DNA of 64,000 nucleotides from Ceratobasidium sp. AG-K (lineage: Eukaryota > Basidiomycota > Agaricomycetes > Cantharellales > Ceratobasidiaceae). The DNA lies in the NCBI GenBank assembly GCA_037039685.1, contig JAWNGF010000001.1, positions 2,356,001 to 2,420,000 on the forward strand, written 5' to 3'. Below the pieces are notes generated by a model that made no database searches, had not been told where the DNA came from, and worked only from the letters and a program-made list of their open reading frames with translations. Below, one piece after another: positions 20,401 through 35,400 of the stretch; positions within the stretch are counted from its first letter, which is position 1; each line of letters opens with the position of its first letter. Both the position numbers and the translations under genes were made by a program.

Positions 20401-22752
20401 GCTCGCTTCATCCTTTCGGCACGCTCGTCGAAGAGCTTGGGCCTATTGGCGATGTCGAAGTCGAGACCAGCGCGCTCCTCAAGGATTGCAACTTCCCGAC
20501 TGAGGAGTTCACCGATAATGTCGTCAAGTGCCTGCCTCCTTTGCCGTGGTCGTGAGTATTCTCGACAGCGTGTCTAGCATTTCGTGATTGACGTTTTCTT
20601 CAGTATCCCCGAACGCGAGTACGAGACCCGCCGCGACTTCCGTAACGAACGCGTTTTCACTATTGATCCCGCCACTGCCAAGGACATGGACGATGCTCTC
20701 CACATTCAAGTCAACGACGACGGTACCTATGACGTCGGTGTGCACATCACAGACGTGTCGTACTTTGTCAAGCCCAACACTGCTTTGGACCGCGACGCTC
20801 GCAAGCGGGCGACCAGCGTGTACCTCGTGCAACGCGCCGTCCCTATGCTTCCTCCCATACTGAGCGAGGAGTTGTGCAGTCTCGTCCCGGGCAAGGAGCG
20901 CCTTGCTTTCTCGGCCGTTTTCACGATGACGCAGGACGCACGGATTATCAAGAAATGGTTCGGGCGGTCCATTATCAAGTGAGTTACATTGGGGCTTGAT
21001 TCGCAAATGATAGTTATTAAATCGACTAGGTCTGCTGCGAAGCTGTCCTACCCCGAGGCTCAGGTCGTCATTGACGGTGGTAATCTCGTCAGCGAGAATA
21101 TCGATCCACAACACAGCGCCAATGCGATCGAGGGCGATATCAAGACTCTCCACGTAAGTTGAGGACTGGGTCATTCGTTGTATGTTATCTTATGATTCTT
21201 CCTCTGTAGAGCCTTGCCAAGCAAATGCGTGATCGTCGTATCGAGAACGGTACCTTGAGCATCCAGTCTCTCCGTCTGAAATTCGATCTCGACGAAGCTG
21301 GTGCACCCTTGGACTGCAGCGACGAACGCCAGGCTGAGGCCAATTACCTGGTTGCAGAGGTAAGTCGGCTCCAAGGGCGAGAGAACCAATTTAACTTCTT
21401 CGGCTGTATAGTTCATGATTCTTGCCAACACCGCGGTGGCTCAGCAGATCGCTGTGCACCTGCCCGAACAAGCCCTTCTCCGCCGCCACGAGGAGCCCAT
21501 TGAGCGCCGCCTTGTAAGACCCATTCATAGACTATGTTTTGTACGCATCGTCTAAATTCTTTATAGGCTGGCTTCAAGGAGCGCGCTGCGCGTCTCGGAT
21601 ACGAAGTTGACACGTCGTCCGCGGGTGCTCTCCAAAAGTCGTTCAACGCTATCGAAGACCCGATTGCTCGTCGCATCCTCGAGGTACTCGGTTCCAAGGC
21701 CATGCACCGCGCCAAGTATTTCTGCTCGGGCATGCTCGATATCGCCAAGTATGGACATTACGCTCTCGCCGAACCGCTCTACACACACTTTACTTCGCCC
21801 ATCCGTCGCTATGCAGACATTCTCGTGCACAGGCAACTGGAGAGCGTCGTTAGCCCAGGTGAGTAGTTCGATCGTTTGTTGTTTGTGGCCCAACTTAATC
21901 TCGTTCACGCATAGGTTCGGATGTCAAGTTCACCATGGACCGTGACTCTGTTGCCAAGGTGGCTCAGCAGTGCAACATGTGGGTCCTCGTTGGTGCTTAT
22001 TTGGGAACGTAAGCTAATACATTTTGCAACTCACAGCAAGAAGGACTCGGCCAAGTTGGCACAGGAGCAATCCGCCCACCTCTTCTTGTGCTTACTCATC
22101 TCAGACCTGACTCAAAAGTACGGCCCTGTCGTCCGCCAGGCTCGCGTTGTTAGCGTTCTCGACGCTGCTTTCGACGTGCTCATCCCAGAATTCGGTATCG
22201 AGAAGCGTGTCCATGTTGACCAGATGCCCATTGACGTACGTTTGGTAGCCTTATTGATCAAACGATGACACTAACGTGTTTGGATAGAACCATGTCTTCG
22301 AAGAGCGCACGCACACCTTGCAGATTTACTGGTCGACGCGCGATGTCATCACCTGGCTTGCAGAAAACAGCGACGACGAGCATCTCAAGAAAGTCAAGCA
22401 GACCGCTGAGCAACATGCTGTGAAGATGGAGCTCACCTCCCGCTCTGTGCACGATGAAAGCGCCTTGTTCGACGAGGACGAGGAGGATGAGATCGTGATT
22501 AACCGCCCCACGCCCCAGGCCGAGACTGAAGCCGAGGAGACCTCGAAACAGCGCAAGCTGTCCAAGGCTAAGGTCGCACCACAGTTCGAAGGCCTTCGTC
22601 GTACTGCTGCCGGACACCGCATCCAAGACATTCGCGAGCTCATGAGCGTTCCTGTCATCGTTACCGCCGACTTGACCAAGAGTCCGCCCGTGATCAAGGT
22701 ATATAGCGTCAACCCGTACGCTGACGCTGCCCCGGCCCCTGCAAAGAAATAA
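17434..22752 (+). CDS. SSD1: SSD1-type RNA-binding RNase II-family protein
   Basis: Fourteen exons (17434-18690, 18740-19211, 19261-19490, 19544-19956, 20006-20342, 20394-20551, 20604-20978, 21030-21153, 21210-21359, 21412-21513, 21567-21858, 21915-21978, 22037-22235, 22288-22752) encode 1545 residues. The first 600 are low complexity (N/G/S, then poly-Q), as in fungal Ssd1. Cold-shock-like domains follow ([38 protein letters not shown]) and then an RNB domain with [20 protein letters not shown] and [20 protein letters not shown]. Ssd1 binds mRNAs of cell-wall proteins and is regulated by Cbk1 in yeast. Its yeast RNB domain is an inactive pseudonuclease, yet here all four catalytic aspartates of RNase II are present in [14 protein letters not shown] (D-x5-D-x-D-D; codons at 20665, 20683, 20689 and 20692). 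Confidence 0.93.
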
Positions 22753-23399
22753 GTCGATTGACTTGCACGATCCCCGAATATTTGAACCTGTGTGTGAACT
22801 CTCAAATAGTTATGGTCTATGCAGCGCCTCCATGCCACACTTTTTTCTCTGCCTGTACTTGGTGTCCCCTTCTTGTAAAACCTGTACTCTGCGCCTCTGA
22901 AATCCAAATTGCGAGCTATTTTGCTGATCATTTATGCGTGCCTGAGTAAGATATGACAGACGAAAGGCCGGAGTTCAAGTTAACATGGGGCCACGTCTAG
23001 TTCTGCCCATCTCCCACTCTTCAGCAGGCTCCTGGATCCCTGCGCGTCGCCGGCGGTCGCGTTGCTCCATCCTGCGCTCGGCTGAGTTAGTCATATCTTG
23101 AACTGCACCTCGCATGCCACGCAAAATGGGTCCGCCTAGACACGTCGATAATATACACCACGCGACAAGGCACACGCTGAAACCCGATTAAAATTTTGCC
23201 AGATTTTTGCTCATCGTATCTTACAGTAGGATGGTGCAAATGAGGATCAATGTCCCAAGGGACGCGTTTTCTTTATTCAAGGCGGGCACATGAGGATGGT
23301 GGTTTGTACTTGGTCCGATTCCAGCGCTTATGGTCGCTGACATAATTCAAAAGTGAATCCAAAAGTTCATTTTTGGATTTGACCTCGACCCGCCTTGCG
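22753..23399. other. Intergenic region between SSD1 and UTP7
   Basis: Contains the SSD1 3'UTR, one small minus-strand frame listed separately, and the UTP7 promoter. Nothing else is recognised. Confidence 0.45.
22975..23175 (-). CDS. Possible small single-membrane-helix protein
   Basis: An intronless frame of 66 codons. It begins with a short hydrophobic stretch (MCLVAWCILSTCLGGPILRG) followed by a highly charged tail (ERRMEQRDRRRRAG). This layout resembles small mitochondrial membrane proteins, but I recognise no family, and the true start could lie in an unseen upstream exon. It may equally be a chance frame. Confidence 0.25.
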   Translation of the reverse strand: MCLVAWCILSTCLGGPILRGMRGAVQDMTNSAERRMEQRDRRRRAGIQEPAEEWEMGRTRRGPMLT

Positions 23400-25638
23400 A
23401 TGGATTCTCTAACTGCCGCCGCCGACGCTATAAAGCCACTCAACGCTGTCAAAAAGTCGAAAGGAAAGGACAAGCACTCTTCCCACAAATCCAAGACTCA
23501 GCGTCCCGATGCAACCTTGCACGCGGTCTCTGCGCGAGCCAACCTTCCCCGCTCGATGCGTCCTGGCACAAGCGAGTCCAAAACCCATGGGCCCTATGCA
23601 CATATAAAAGACAAGAAGCTAAAAGCTAAGCTACATTCCCAAGTTGCCCAGGCGTCACAGGCCAAGGCACTGCGCGAGGATGCAACCGCATGGTTGGCGG
23701 CAGAGCAAGGCGGGAAGATACAGGTCGAGACTGAGTTGGAACGGACATGGCGGACGACACAGGCGGAGATCATTGAAGCTGTTGGCTCAGGCTCTGTGAC
23801 TGGAAGGAGAGAATGGAAGTGGGACTTGGGCCCCTACCGAGTAAGGTACTCTCGAAATGGACGGTGAGTTTAAAGCGTTGTTACGGATGATCAGCAAATT
23901 TATTACTATCCAGACATATGGCGGTTGCAGGAAGGAAAGGCCACGTTATAACCTCTGAGTGGCAGGAGGACAATATTCACTCTGAAATTCAGCTTCGGGA
24001 AACCGTGAGGGATATAACGTGAGTCAAAATGATTTCTTTGAAAGGGCTTGCTCAGATCGTATCTGGGCTTTCAAGATTTCTTCAGGACCATACTATGTAC
24101 GCTGTGGCGCAGAAAAAATACGCATTCATCTATGATCAAAACGGAGTCGAATTGCATCGGCTCAAGTCAATTGTTGAGCCCACAAGGCTCGAGTTCTTGC
24201 CATATCATTGGCTACTCGCTAGCATTGTGCGTATACGTTCATTCATAAATGAGGAGCATAGATTAAACTAGAATAGTAGGGCAATGCAGGCTATCTGAAA
24301 TACCTTGACACTTCAACTGGGACAATAGTCGCAGAGCAACGAACAAAACTTGGAGCATGCAATGCAATGACGCAGAATATTCACAACGCCGTGATTTACC
24401 TCGGGCATCAAAATGGTAGGACCGTTTCGGGACACGATACGCTACGTTAGGTGACTAAATTTCGATACCATAGGCACGGTAGCACTGCATACCCCTTCCA
24501 GTCCAACTCCACTCGTCCGATTACAAGCACACCTTGGGCCAATTACTTCGTTGAGCGTTGACCCCAGTTCTGGGGGACGATATCTTGCAACCGCTGGACA
24601 AGACTCTAGGGTCAAGATTTGGGATTGCAGGAATTGGAAAGGGTGCGTCCGCGAATGGACAGTCCGTGGCGGGGCTCCAAGCGAGGTTGAGTGGAGTAGG
24701 AAGGGTTGGTTAGGGGTCATCGGGGGAGGAACCGTCAACGCAAGTACTATAGAGCCAGTAGGACTTCCAGGCCGTCTGATATTCATTCTACTAGATGTAT
24801 GCATCGCCCGCAGTCTATGCCCCTGCTCCCCGACCCAACTCTACTATCCCTCCATCTTTGTACCTCACCCACCCCATTCCTCATCGGCCACTCGTGAGCA
24901 TGCGCTTCTGTCCGTTCCAAGACACAGTCGCTATTGGGCATGTCCATGGAGTTAGCAGTATAATTGTCCCCGGCTCAGGCGAGGCCAATATTGACACCTT
25001 TGAAGACGGCGTGTTTGAGAATAGCAAAGCTCGCCAAGAGAGAGAAGTGAGGGGCCTTCTGGACAAGGTACGCCATACAGCATCTACCAAAGTTCAGTAT
25101 GCTCACTTTCCCTATAGCTCCAACCGGATATGATTACCCTCGATTCAGAATTTATCGGTCAACTTGCCGAGCCGGGGCACATTCCGTTCACCGCCGCAGA
25201 ACCGACTTTCAGACAAAAGCCACGTTTGGATCGACTCCGAGATCTTGGGAAAGCGGACGAGCCCCCCGTGTCTGACGCCAGTGGTGATGATGGCAATGAC
25301 GACAACCAAGAAGATCAAGGAGGAAAGGTCAAAGAGATCAAAGAAAAAATGAAGATGCGCGGAAAAGGCAAGAGTTTGAAGCGGTACCTGAAGAAGAAGA
25401 GGAAGAACGTTATTGATCCAAGCACGGTAAGTGGAGCTAACGGCCTCACCTCCGGGCCCGTTCTCTCGCTACTCTGACATTCGAGGTGGCAACTAATGCT
25501 TTATTCACACAGGTTGCTATCCGTGAAAAGATGGCTAAAATTCAGGCGGCTCGCCAGACTGAAGCGCGCAAAAAGGCCGGGCTTCCAGAGAAAGAGCCCA
25601 GGCTAACCGCACTGGATCGATTCCGGAGAAAGGCATAG
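23400..25638 (+). CDS. UTP7: U3 snoRNP-associated WD40 protein UTP7
   Basis: UTP7 is a nucleolar component of the small-subunit processome needed for 18S rRNA maturation. Eight exons or so encode about 560 residues. The protein begins [20 protein letters not shown]; an in-frame ATG at 23373 would add nine residues, but the ATG at 23400 has the better context (GCGATGG). The N-terminus is lysine-rich. WD-repeat pieces follow: [20 protein letters not shown], and [20 protein letters not shown] leading into [20 protein letters not shown], which is the hallmark of the BING4CT domain that defines UTP7. The C-terminus is very basic ([14 protein letters not shown]) and ends [12 protein letters not shown]. 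The gene is flanked by SSD1 upstream and an arrestin-like gene downstream on the same strand. Confidence 0.95.
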
Positions 25639-26043
25639 CAACATTGTGTATCATCGATCTGGTTTATAGTAATTATGTCATTCTGATCCGAGACAGGCTG
25701 AGAAGCCTCAAGGTAACACGAACTATGAATAGAGCGGCCCCATGCCCGTCGCGCCAAATAGGAATACGCATGCATGTATAAGTCAAGAACATAGTATTTC
25801 AGCTATGGGTTGTTCATAGACCTTATGGCATCAACCGTAGAGGACTGTCAACTACCTGCTTTAACGCCTTGGCCTCAACTTGGCGAGTAAATCCAATCTC
25901 TTCCTGAAGGCGGAAGCAGGTGGTAAGCATCAAACGGACCGCATGCACACCAGCCCCGGCTCTATGACTAACACGGTAGTATAGGTCATATAAATGAAGA
26001 TGCTCGTCCTTTCTGCGGTGTTACGCCGTATGTTTTAACCACC
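25639..26043. promoter_or_regulatory. Promoter region of the arrestin-like gene
   Basis: No gene. TATAAA at 25989-25994 lies 50 bases upstream of the ATG at 26044. Confidence 0.45.
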
Positions 26044-27767
26044 ATGTCGCGCTACGAAACTGTTCCTCTGCAGATTCCCCTCCCCCAGTTGACCAAGCAG
26101 GAATTCGAACTCAAGATCGAAGGAGCAGGGTCCAACGACCAAAGCCCGTTGCAAGGTGAGCGACTAGCACAAAGTTAGAAACTGTCATCTCATAGAGGTT
26201 GTGGCGCAGGCTACCTTGGACTCGAGCGATGTACATGGCCTGTGAAAGCGCTATTCACGCCCACCAAAGGGAGCATTGACATCCGATGGATCGAACTCAG
26301 TGCGTGCACCAGTCCTTTCCATGTGATTGATTTTTAGCCTTGAAACTGTATTGCAGAGGCCCAGATATACGAACGTGCATACACGACTCACATCTCGGAC
26401 ATCGAAGAAGTCAGCCAGGTTCTGTTCCAATCGACCGCGATCGTACTCGGCACAGAAGACAATCCATCGTACGAGGCAATCACCGAGCCGTGCGTCTTGT
26501 CGCATGTATTCAACGTGCCCGCACACATGCCGAGTGCACTCCAGTCCAAGCACAAGTGAGTGGCATTGATTGCAGGAATCGGAATAGAGTGATCTCATGG
26601 CTTGGGTAGGCGAGCTCAAGTGATTTGGAAGCTCGTTTTCAGAATCTATCGAAAGTCCGGAGCTTTCAAGCGTAAGTAGACTGCAACTGAACAGCCACTT
26701 TCGAGGTGTGCCAATCGATAAATATTATAGGGGAGTATATTGAGCACGAGGCCAAATTTCCCGCGATCAAGAGTTATTTACCGATTCCAAGCTATGAACA
26801 CCAAGCTCCACTAGCGATGCACGGTGAGAGCCCGAAGAAGGACATCAGCTGGTCCTTGGTAAGTGCGGCGAGCAGCTTTTTGATCAAACGACTCATCTGG
26901 CCCTAACAGGCCTTCCCGCGCTCATTGTATGCGCCTGGTGAAGTAGCACAAGGCGTGCTGAGATTCACGGCAAAGCCAGGACTATCAGCGAAGTCACAGC
27001 TGCGGTCTGTTCAGTTAGAGTTGACAGGCGAGTAATTACGATACTTCATTTGCTCCCGTTAACAAACAACTCAATCATAGAGTACGTTGTTGCTTCAGGT
27101 GAACCCAACGTTCTCCTCGATACACTCTACCGGCACAAGATCGAAGCGTCAAGCAGAGACCTAGAAGACACGGGAACCAGTTCATTTAATTTCGATGTTG
27201 TCATCCCGAAGCATTCAAGGTACGCACCGTAGCTTTAGTTGCTACCATCTCAGGGCCTAATGAACGCGGCGCCGTTTACCCAGCCCTGACTACACTGGTA
27301 CATTCATGTCCGTAAGTGACCCTTCTGGCGACGCAAGGTTCGTTCGAAATTATTGTCGTCACACCTCAATCTCTGTAGGTGACGCACCGGCTGCAACTTA
27401 CGCTGGCATGGAAAGGCCGCTTGTTGGACAAAGTAGCCAGCCATCCCATCACACTTGCTGCTCTCAGTCACGCTGAACGGCAACAGGCGGCAGAAGAGGT
27501 GTCTCTAATTGAAACCGCTCCGTCAATTGCGCCTCCTGCCCGAAGTGATGGTATGTGATGCGGGAGAATATAGACAAGATCTACGCTCACTAGGCATGCA
27601 TAGATGTCCCTCCACCCTCGTATGGATCAACACAAAGACTGCTGCACCAGAGTACTGTAACACTCATGCCCCAGCGTTCCGAGGACGAGATATCTTCCAT
27701 TGCTTACCGCTCAGATCTCAATACGCCGACGTCTACTGGTAGTATTGTCAGTGCGTTGGCAGTTTGA
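26044..27767 (+). CDS. Arrestin-related trafficking adaptor-like protein with a PY motif
   Basis: About nine exons give roughly 430 residues, beginning [18 protein letters not shown] in a Kozak context (ACCATGT). The body reads as an arrestin-type beta-sandwich protein: [10 protein letters not shown], an N-lobe ending in [17 protein letters not shown], then [35 protein letters not shown] with [20 protein letters not shown], and a C-lobe with [20 protein letters not shown]. Near the C-terminus is DVPPPSYG, which contains a PPxY motif. In fungi, arrestin-related adaptors use such motifs to recruit the Rsp5/NEDD4 ubiquitin ligase to plasma-membrane transporters. The fold assignment is by pattern and the cargo is unknown. 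Confidence 0.65.
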
Positions 27768-27950
27768 AGCCACGACCAGATGGTCTGGTATGCGTTGGTT
27801 GTACTTGACGGAATGCGAGCCTTTATCGCCTTATCTGATACGCAAACTGCCGCATAGACTGAACCGGCCCCTATTAACATGCAATTTTGAAGACTCGGCC
27901 ACAATACTACGAAGTCGTACAGCAATAAAAGATTCAGAGCATGAGAGGAT

Positions 27951-29742
<1,792 letters not shown>

Positions 29743-32452
29743 TGTGGGTGTCAAACGAAAAATTGTCGAGACAAGAAACGGAAGTGCGGGAGTGACGACA
29801 GGGCTTCGGGTGAACTCGCTCAAACTTTCCGAGCCATATCTTATCAGATTAGACCTTCCTTGCAACCACGTGATAGGAGACTAAGCGCTGAGTGTTTCTT
29901 TGGACAACAACCTGAAATTCAGGTCCTGAATCAACACAACATATTCTTTGGAGCCCCGATTCTGACGCAACCGTTGATCGACAGCTCGATGTCAACGAGC
30001 ATCTCAAGATCGATATCTAAACTCCGTACCGGAACGGCCACCGAGGGGCTCCGAGGGAGCCACAGGCCGAAGGTTAATGGGTTTACCTTGACGTACTGAA
30101 ACGTGTAACCTTTGGTTCTAGCACATTGTCGGAACTGCGCCGAACGGTCGCCCTGTGCTCAAACTAATACTTTCCTATTGCGCCTAGGCGCATTAAGCCG
30201 CGACTTCTTATTCGCCAGTTCAACAAGATACGAGTATGTCCGTCGGAAACCAACATCCACCCACTCATGAGTCGCAAGGCACCTCGCACGCCATTTGTTT
30301 GTGAATCAACCCCAGTGTGTGGCGAGGAACTAGTGGGCGGTGTGATTGAGAAGCTACGTGCCTGTTATGTAGCCGCAAGGTCCTCTGATAAATAGGATTT
30401 CTCTGATCGATTCGCTTCGGTGGATAGCGCTGATACTTTGTATCTATGGACAGACATGAAACTTGCGCATGCCACCATGTATGCGTACGATTGTGTCAAA
30501 CCTGTGCCTACCCATGACCGCTCTCGCCGTCTGACAGTTCCACATGGTCAATACCCGCTCGGCGTGCCAGGCTATGAACCGAAGTACATCACTTGCCCAC
30601 CATAGTTTAGAAGAAACCCACAGTTGCGGCTCATCGGTTTGTGCAAATAATGGAATAAACGCACACCCTGCGGCAAGCATGACCAACCACGAGCATTCAC
30701 GCGAGAGACTAAACAGTGGATATACGAGGTTGATCATCATGCATCGTATTCGGAATTGTGAGGGACAAGGGGAGGCGCGGGCTCCTCTAGTGACTAGCGC
30801 TTTTGTACGAGAGTGATGTTCGCCGGTCACATGTCGGTGAGTTGAGGCCGTAGACACTTTCCGCGCGTGTGCCACGTTCCTCGATGGGATCGCCCAGTCT
30901 AGCGTAGTGCCAAAGCTAATGTAGTCTCGGAAGGTGGCCCGTTTGGCGCGCTGGGTCCATCTTTCCACATGGTTGACAGGACAAGGTAAACGACTAAACT
31001 TCATTAGCTATCCTTGGATGGGCGCAATTAGGGGTAACGTAAGTAATTGAGCAGCACAATAATCTGATTGTATAGCTTACCAGGAACATCACGGCCATGT
31101 GCGAGCGCATCGAACTGAATTCAGTAGATATCGGCAACGTGCCAGAGACATGTTGAACAGATTTAGTATACTATTGCTGAGTTGCATCTCACGCATGAAG
31201 CACAAGCGTCGAAAGATTGGGCCTGAAATTTTCGTGCCTACCCAATAGGGTAGCTGGCATATTGGCACTGATCGTGCCCGATCTCAAGGACGCCGGCAGC
31301 TGTCGAGGGGGTTGTTCGGCACCGGCTCCCGCGGACAGCGTTCGAGGCCGGCGAGAGATTTCAGTACCTTGCTGTATGCGCGAGCGTAACCGCTGGGAGG
31401 AAGCACTGATTGAGTAGGAACACAGTTGTGATAGCAATCTAGATGAGAAAAAAAGACCCACTCATGTTCAGTATACTAGGTAGAACGGGGGTGCTAATGA
31501 CGCCTTTATTGCGATGGGAGTGGCTCCCACCCGCTTCCGCTGATTGTTTTCGGCTTGGCCCAGCGGTCCTCGTTTTCGAACCCATGGGAAGTCAAAAGTA
31601 TTCGGAATTGAGCTGCGGTCCTGTGCTTCCTTGCTATTGACATGCATTCCCGTAAAGGTAACGGCTGGGTGTTGGAGCAGAAAGTGATGGTGTAGTGAGC
31701 TGTGGTGTCTGAAAATTTTAGAGCTGGGCGTGCATCAAAGTCCAACAGCCAATCTGAGTGGTCGGGTTCCAGAAGGCAAGAGATCAGGACGCCGGTGGCC
31801 AATCGCACCTCTTGCCAGGCGACACAGCCTAGACCTGACCTGGCCCAAAACGAGGAAACATGCTAGGGACAAACAGGTCCTCCGGCAAGTTGCTCGTTGA
31901 CAAGTAAATGACCTCAGGCAGGAAGCCAGAAGGCACCGAAGGGGTGCTCGATGCGACGAGCAGCACGAGCTTCGTCGTGCTAGAGCGAGTTTGGAAAGCT
32001 TTGACTGGATGAATGGGCGTAATGTCGGATGACCAGGCGATTTCAGGCTGGGTTCGGCAGGGACGTTCCGGTCGGAGACCAAACAACGATAGAAGATCTA
32101 ACTGTAAAATTTCGATTGGCCTATGGCACGCCTCTGGCCGCAGCCACTGATGTCGTTGGAGAGATGTTGACATCGAGAGCACTTGGCAGCGAGGCATGAC
32201 AAGGCACTGCGAGGCCGATCTGACAGTTGGCGATCCAAACGAGAGCATACATGGGTCAGGGGCAGATTGATGAGCCTGATGGCTGGTCTGAAATTTCCTA
32301 TTTGGATTTGGAAGTGGCGCTTAAATATTAGAAGGCTGGATACTTTATGCTTGGACTTGGATGGTCTCGTGCATGTGACTCGTCCTCGCGATTTGCTTTT
32401 GAACCATCGACCCAGTTCACCAGCCCCTCTTGAACCACCGCACCAGCTCTGG
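29743..32452. other. Gene-poor region of 2.7 kb
   Basis: Between IDH2 (-) and the Zn2Cys6 factor (+), both transcribed outward. The longest frame (186 codons, minus strand, 30444-31004) is intronless with no recognisable motif and is not called. A perfect 14-base palindrome lies at 30179-30192. Probably a long regulatory region or eroded sequence. Confidence 0.5.
30179..30192. repeat. Perfect 14-base palindrome
   Basis: TGCGCCTAGGCGCA. Its 10-base core CGCCTAGGCG recurs at 56395-56404, also between genes. Function unknown. Confidence 0.5.
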
Positions 32453-35400
32453 ATGGAGCATCATCATACTTATTCTCAGCTCGCTGCACCTTCACCTACT
32501 CACCAGTATCCCCAAGTCGCCAACACGGCCGCAGCAACTTCACTCGTCAACGGGGGCGTCAACAAGCGCAAGGCAGACAACGACCCCTCTGCCAACGGCC
32601 AGAAGAAGAAGGCCCGTACCCGTGTTAGCTACTCGTGCTCAGAGTGTCATCGCCGGAAGCAGAAGGTACTCGACTTCATCTCGCTCGAGTCATACATGCT
32701 AATGTGTCCCAGTGCGACCGACAAGTACCCTGCTCGCATGTGAGTCGAACTACTTTGCTTGACTTGTCTGTCTCTGACGCCCATCGTTCAGTGCATTGCT
32801 CGCCGCGTGCCCGAATTATGCAAGAATTACACCCCCGGTAAGGGTGAGGGTGACCTCAACCTCCGCATTGCTCGCTTGGAGCAGATTATCGAGCTGGCTC
32901 TGCCGCACATTAGCGCCTCGGTCTCGATCAACTCGGCTGGCGAAATTACCTCGCCTCATCAAGTTCGACCGAGCTACTCACGCTCTGCCTCGCCATCGAA
33001 CGACGCCGATGAGAGCGTTGTCGCTGGAGCTACTCTGGACGCGGCCGTTGGTACATTACAATCGGGCAAGTGGTACGGTGCAAGCGCTCTTGACAGCGTA
33101 AGCGTCGCTCCTATTCTCGAGCATCTTCATCACAGCGGAATCGCTACGGGACGCTCGGCCAGCCTCGATGAGCCTCAGCAACCAACTCCCGCCGAAAAAC
33201 TCAAGTACCTTGTCCAAGACTGCGGCGTTCCTCCCCATAAGCTCGCCGAGCTCGTTCAAGACCTCCCTCCCAAATCTATCGCCGACACTCTTGTCGATTT
33301 TTATTTTTCCCACATCAATTATACCCGATACCCCTTGTATGAACCCGCTTTTCGAGTCAGCTACGATTCCATCTGGACGAACGGTGTACGTGTCTCGCCC
33401 AGCGATGCCCGATTCTTGCCATTGCTCTTTGTCGTGATGGCCACGGCCGTACGGCTCGCACCGGAACACATCGCTGGGGATCTGCGCACCCGTCGTCTCA
33501 CAAGCCTGAGATATTATTGGTCCTGTAAGCGATTTCATTTTCGGTGGGATTTAGGCAGTTTGTTTACGCATGTTATTAGCGCGAAGGACACTCACGCTAG
33601 CCTCTGCAATTCAAAATGAGAGTTTGGAATTGCTGCTGGCTCGCCTTCTGGTACGTTCTGATATTCTAAGCCATCACCTGCCCCTCAATATTTATTATTA
33701 TTATTAGAGCGCGCGCTTCTTGATATTCGATCGTCGCATTACCGAGTGCTGGAGCCAGCTTGGCGCAGCCGTTCGAACTGCTCACGCGTTGGGGTTGCAC
33801 CGTGATGGTGCCAAACTGGTTAGTTGACTGAGTTCAGTTTGGCGACTCCATCGAGCTTGACACTTTAGAGGGGCTTGGGCTTTAGGGCCTCGATCCATTT
33901 CAGACTGAATATCGACGGCGGATTTGGTAGGTCGCTTCCGTAATTGATCGATAGGCGGCCTTTAACCAAGCCATGGCCTTTCAGGTCCTACCTTTACCAT
34001 GCGGATCGGACCCACGCACTGCTCTTGGGCCGTCCACACTCGATTCAGGATGACTACACCGACACCTTGCCGCCCATGAATATCGAGGACCCCGAGCTTC
34101 TCATTGCAACATCAGCTCCCCTGCGGCCACATCCCCTCTCGCAGCCGACGCATATGACATTTGTGATTCTGAGGCACCAGTTGGCCAAGATCATTGGCCA
34201 CATCGTCCACCACTTCCAATTTGTCCGCAGCCATTTGAGGTACCAGGAGGTGCTGAACTTGGACAACGAGCTACAGCAATTCGTCGCCTCGCTCCCTCCA
34301 CACTATAGCTTGGATCCCGACACTAGCCTGGATTCCGTTTTGGATTTCCTGCCGGTACACCGGTTCTTGATCGTGACCGAGGTCTACTTTGTTCGCATTA
34401 GTCTGCATAGGCCATATTTGCTTCGCAAGCTGGACTCGGACCGGTTCAACTTTTCCCGCAAGGCGTGCTTCGACTCTGCCCGACGGGACTTTGAAGTGCG
34501 ACAGGCGTTCAAGGCGACGACGCACAAGTCGATCCTGGATAGCCTCGGTGGCGCTTACCGCGAATTCCAAGCGGCAATGATCTCGGGCATTGCGCTCTTG
34601 ATTGAGCCCCAGAATGAAGAAAGCCCCGCTCGTAGGCGCGTGCTTGATACGTTTATTGAGTGAGCATATTTCCCCACATTTACGTATTATTTTTAATCTC
34701 CATGGTGTTCCTCCAGCCAATACGGGAGCAACCCGGATGTCGATTCGACCACTCGACGCGAGCTTGCTATTATTGAGCTCCTTCGCAAGCGCGCCTTTGA
34801 AATCAACGGTGACCCTACCAACGTGGACGGGGCAGAGGACAAGCAGGGAAGTCCAACGACGGAAGAAAATGCCAAATTGCTCCTTGATTTGAACCGGGGC
34901 GGATCCGCAGCTGGGCGAACCCGTGCCGGTTCCGTAGCTTCTACCCGTCCCATGTCCGCCCAACTCGGCGCAACTACCCCTTCGAGCGCTGCATCTCCGT
35001 ATATGCATCATGGGTCCCCTAGCGTCGGTCCCTTTACGGGACCGAGCCAGCCATTTGAACCCCACTCGCCCACGTTCCATCGACCAAAGGGTAATTTGGC
35101 GACGTTCACCCCTCCACAAACCCACGCCTCTGTTCCGGGTGGCTCGCCATCCGATTCTTCGACGTCGGAGGAAGCGGCACAGACGCTGCTCGACAATTGG
35201 CTCAACCAGTCGACCACTACCGAGACCGCCTTTGAAGGCGTGGGCTCGAGCGATGCTGCTTGGGCAGGGGGTTCGGATTATAGTGCCCTTAATGGGAGTG
35301 TTGGCGGTATAGGCGGCGAGCTTGCCAACCAAGAGTTTGTCGGGTCGCTGATTGGCACGATTGGCGGGCTTGATACCCCGTCGTTGTCGGGTGGGATCGA

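Noticed and set aside
30444..31004. 186-codon minus-strand frame in the gene-poor region
   Set aside because: Intronless in a genome where nearly all genes have introns, no recognisable motif, and overlapping plus-strand frames of similar quality.
32183..32452. Longer N-terminus for the Zn2Cys6 factor
   Set aside because: The frame is open, but the added residues are W/R-rich and unlike a transcription-factor N-terminus; they look like leader sequence read by chance.
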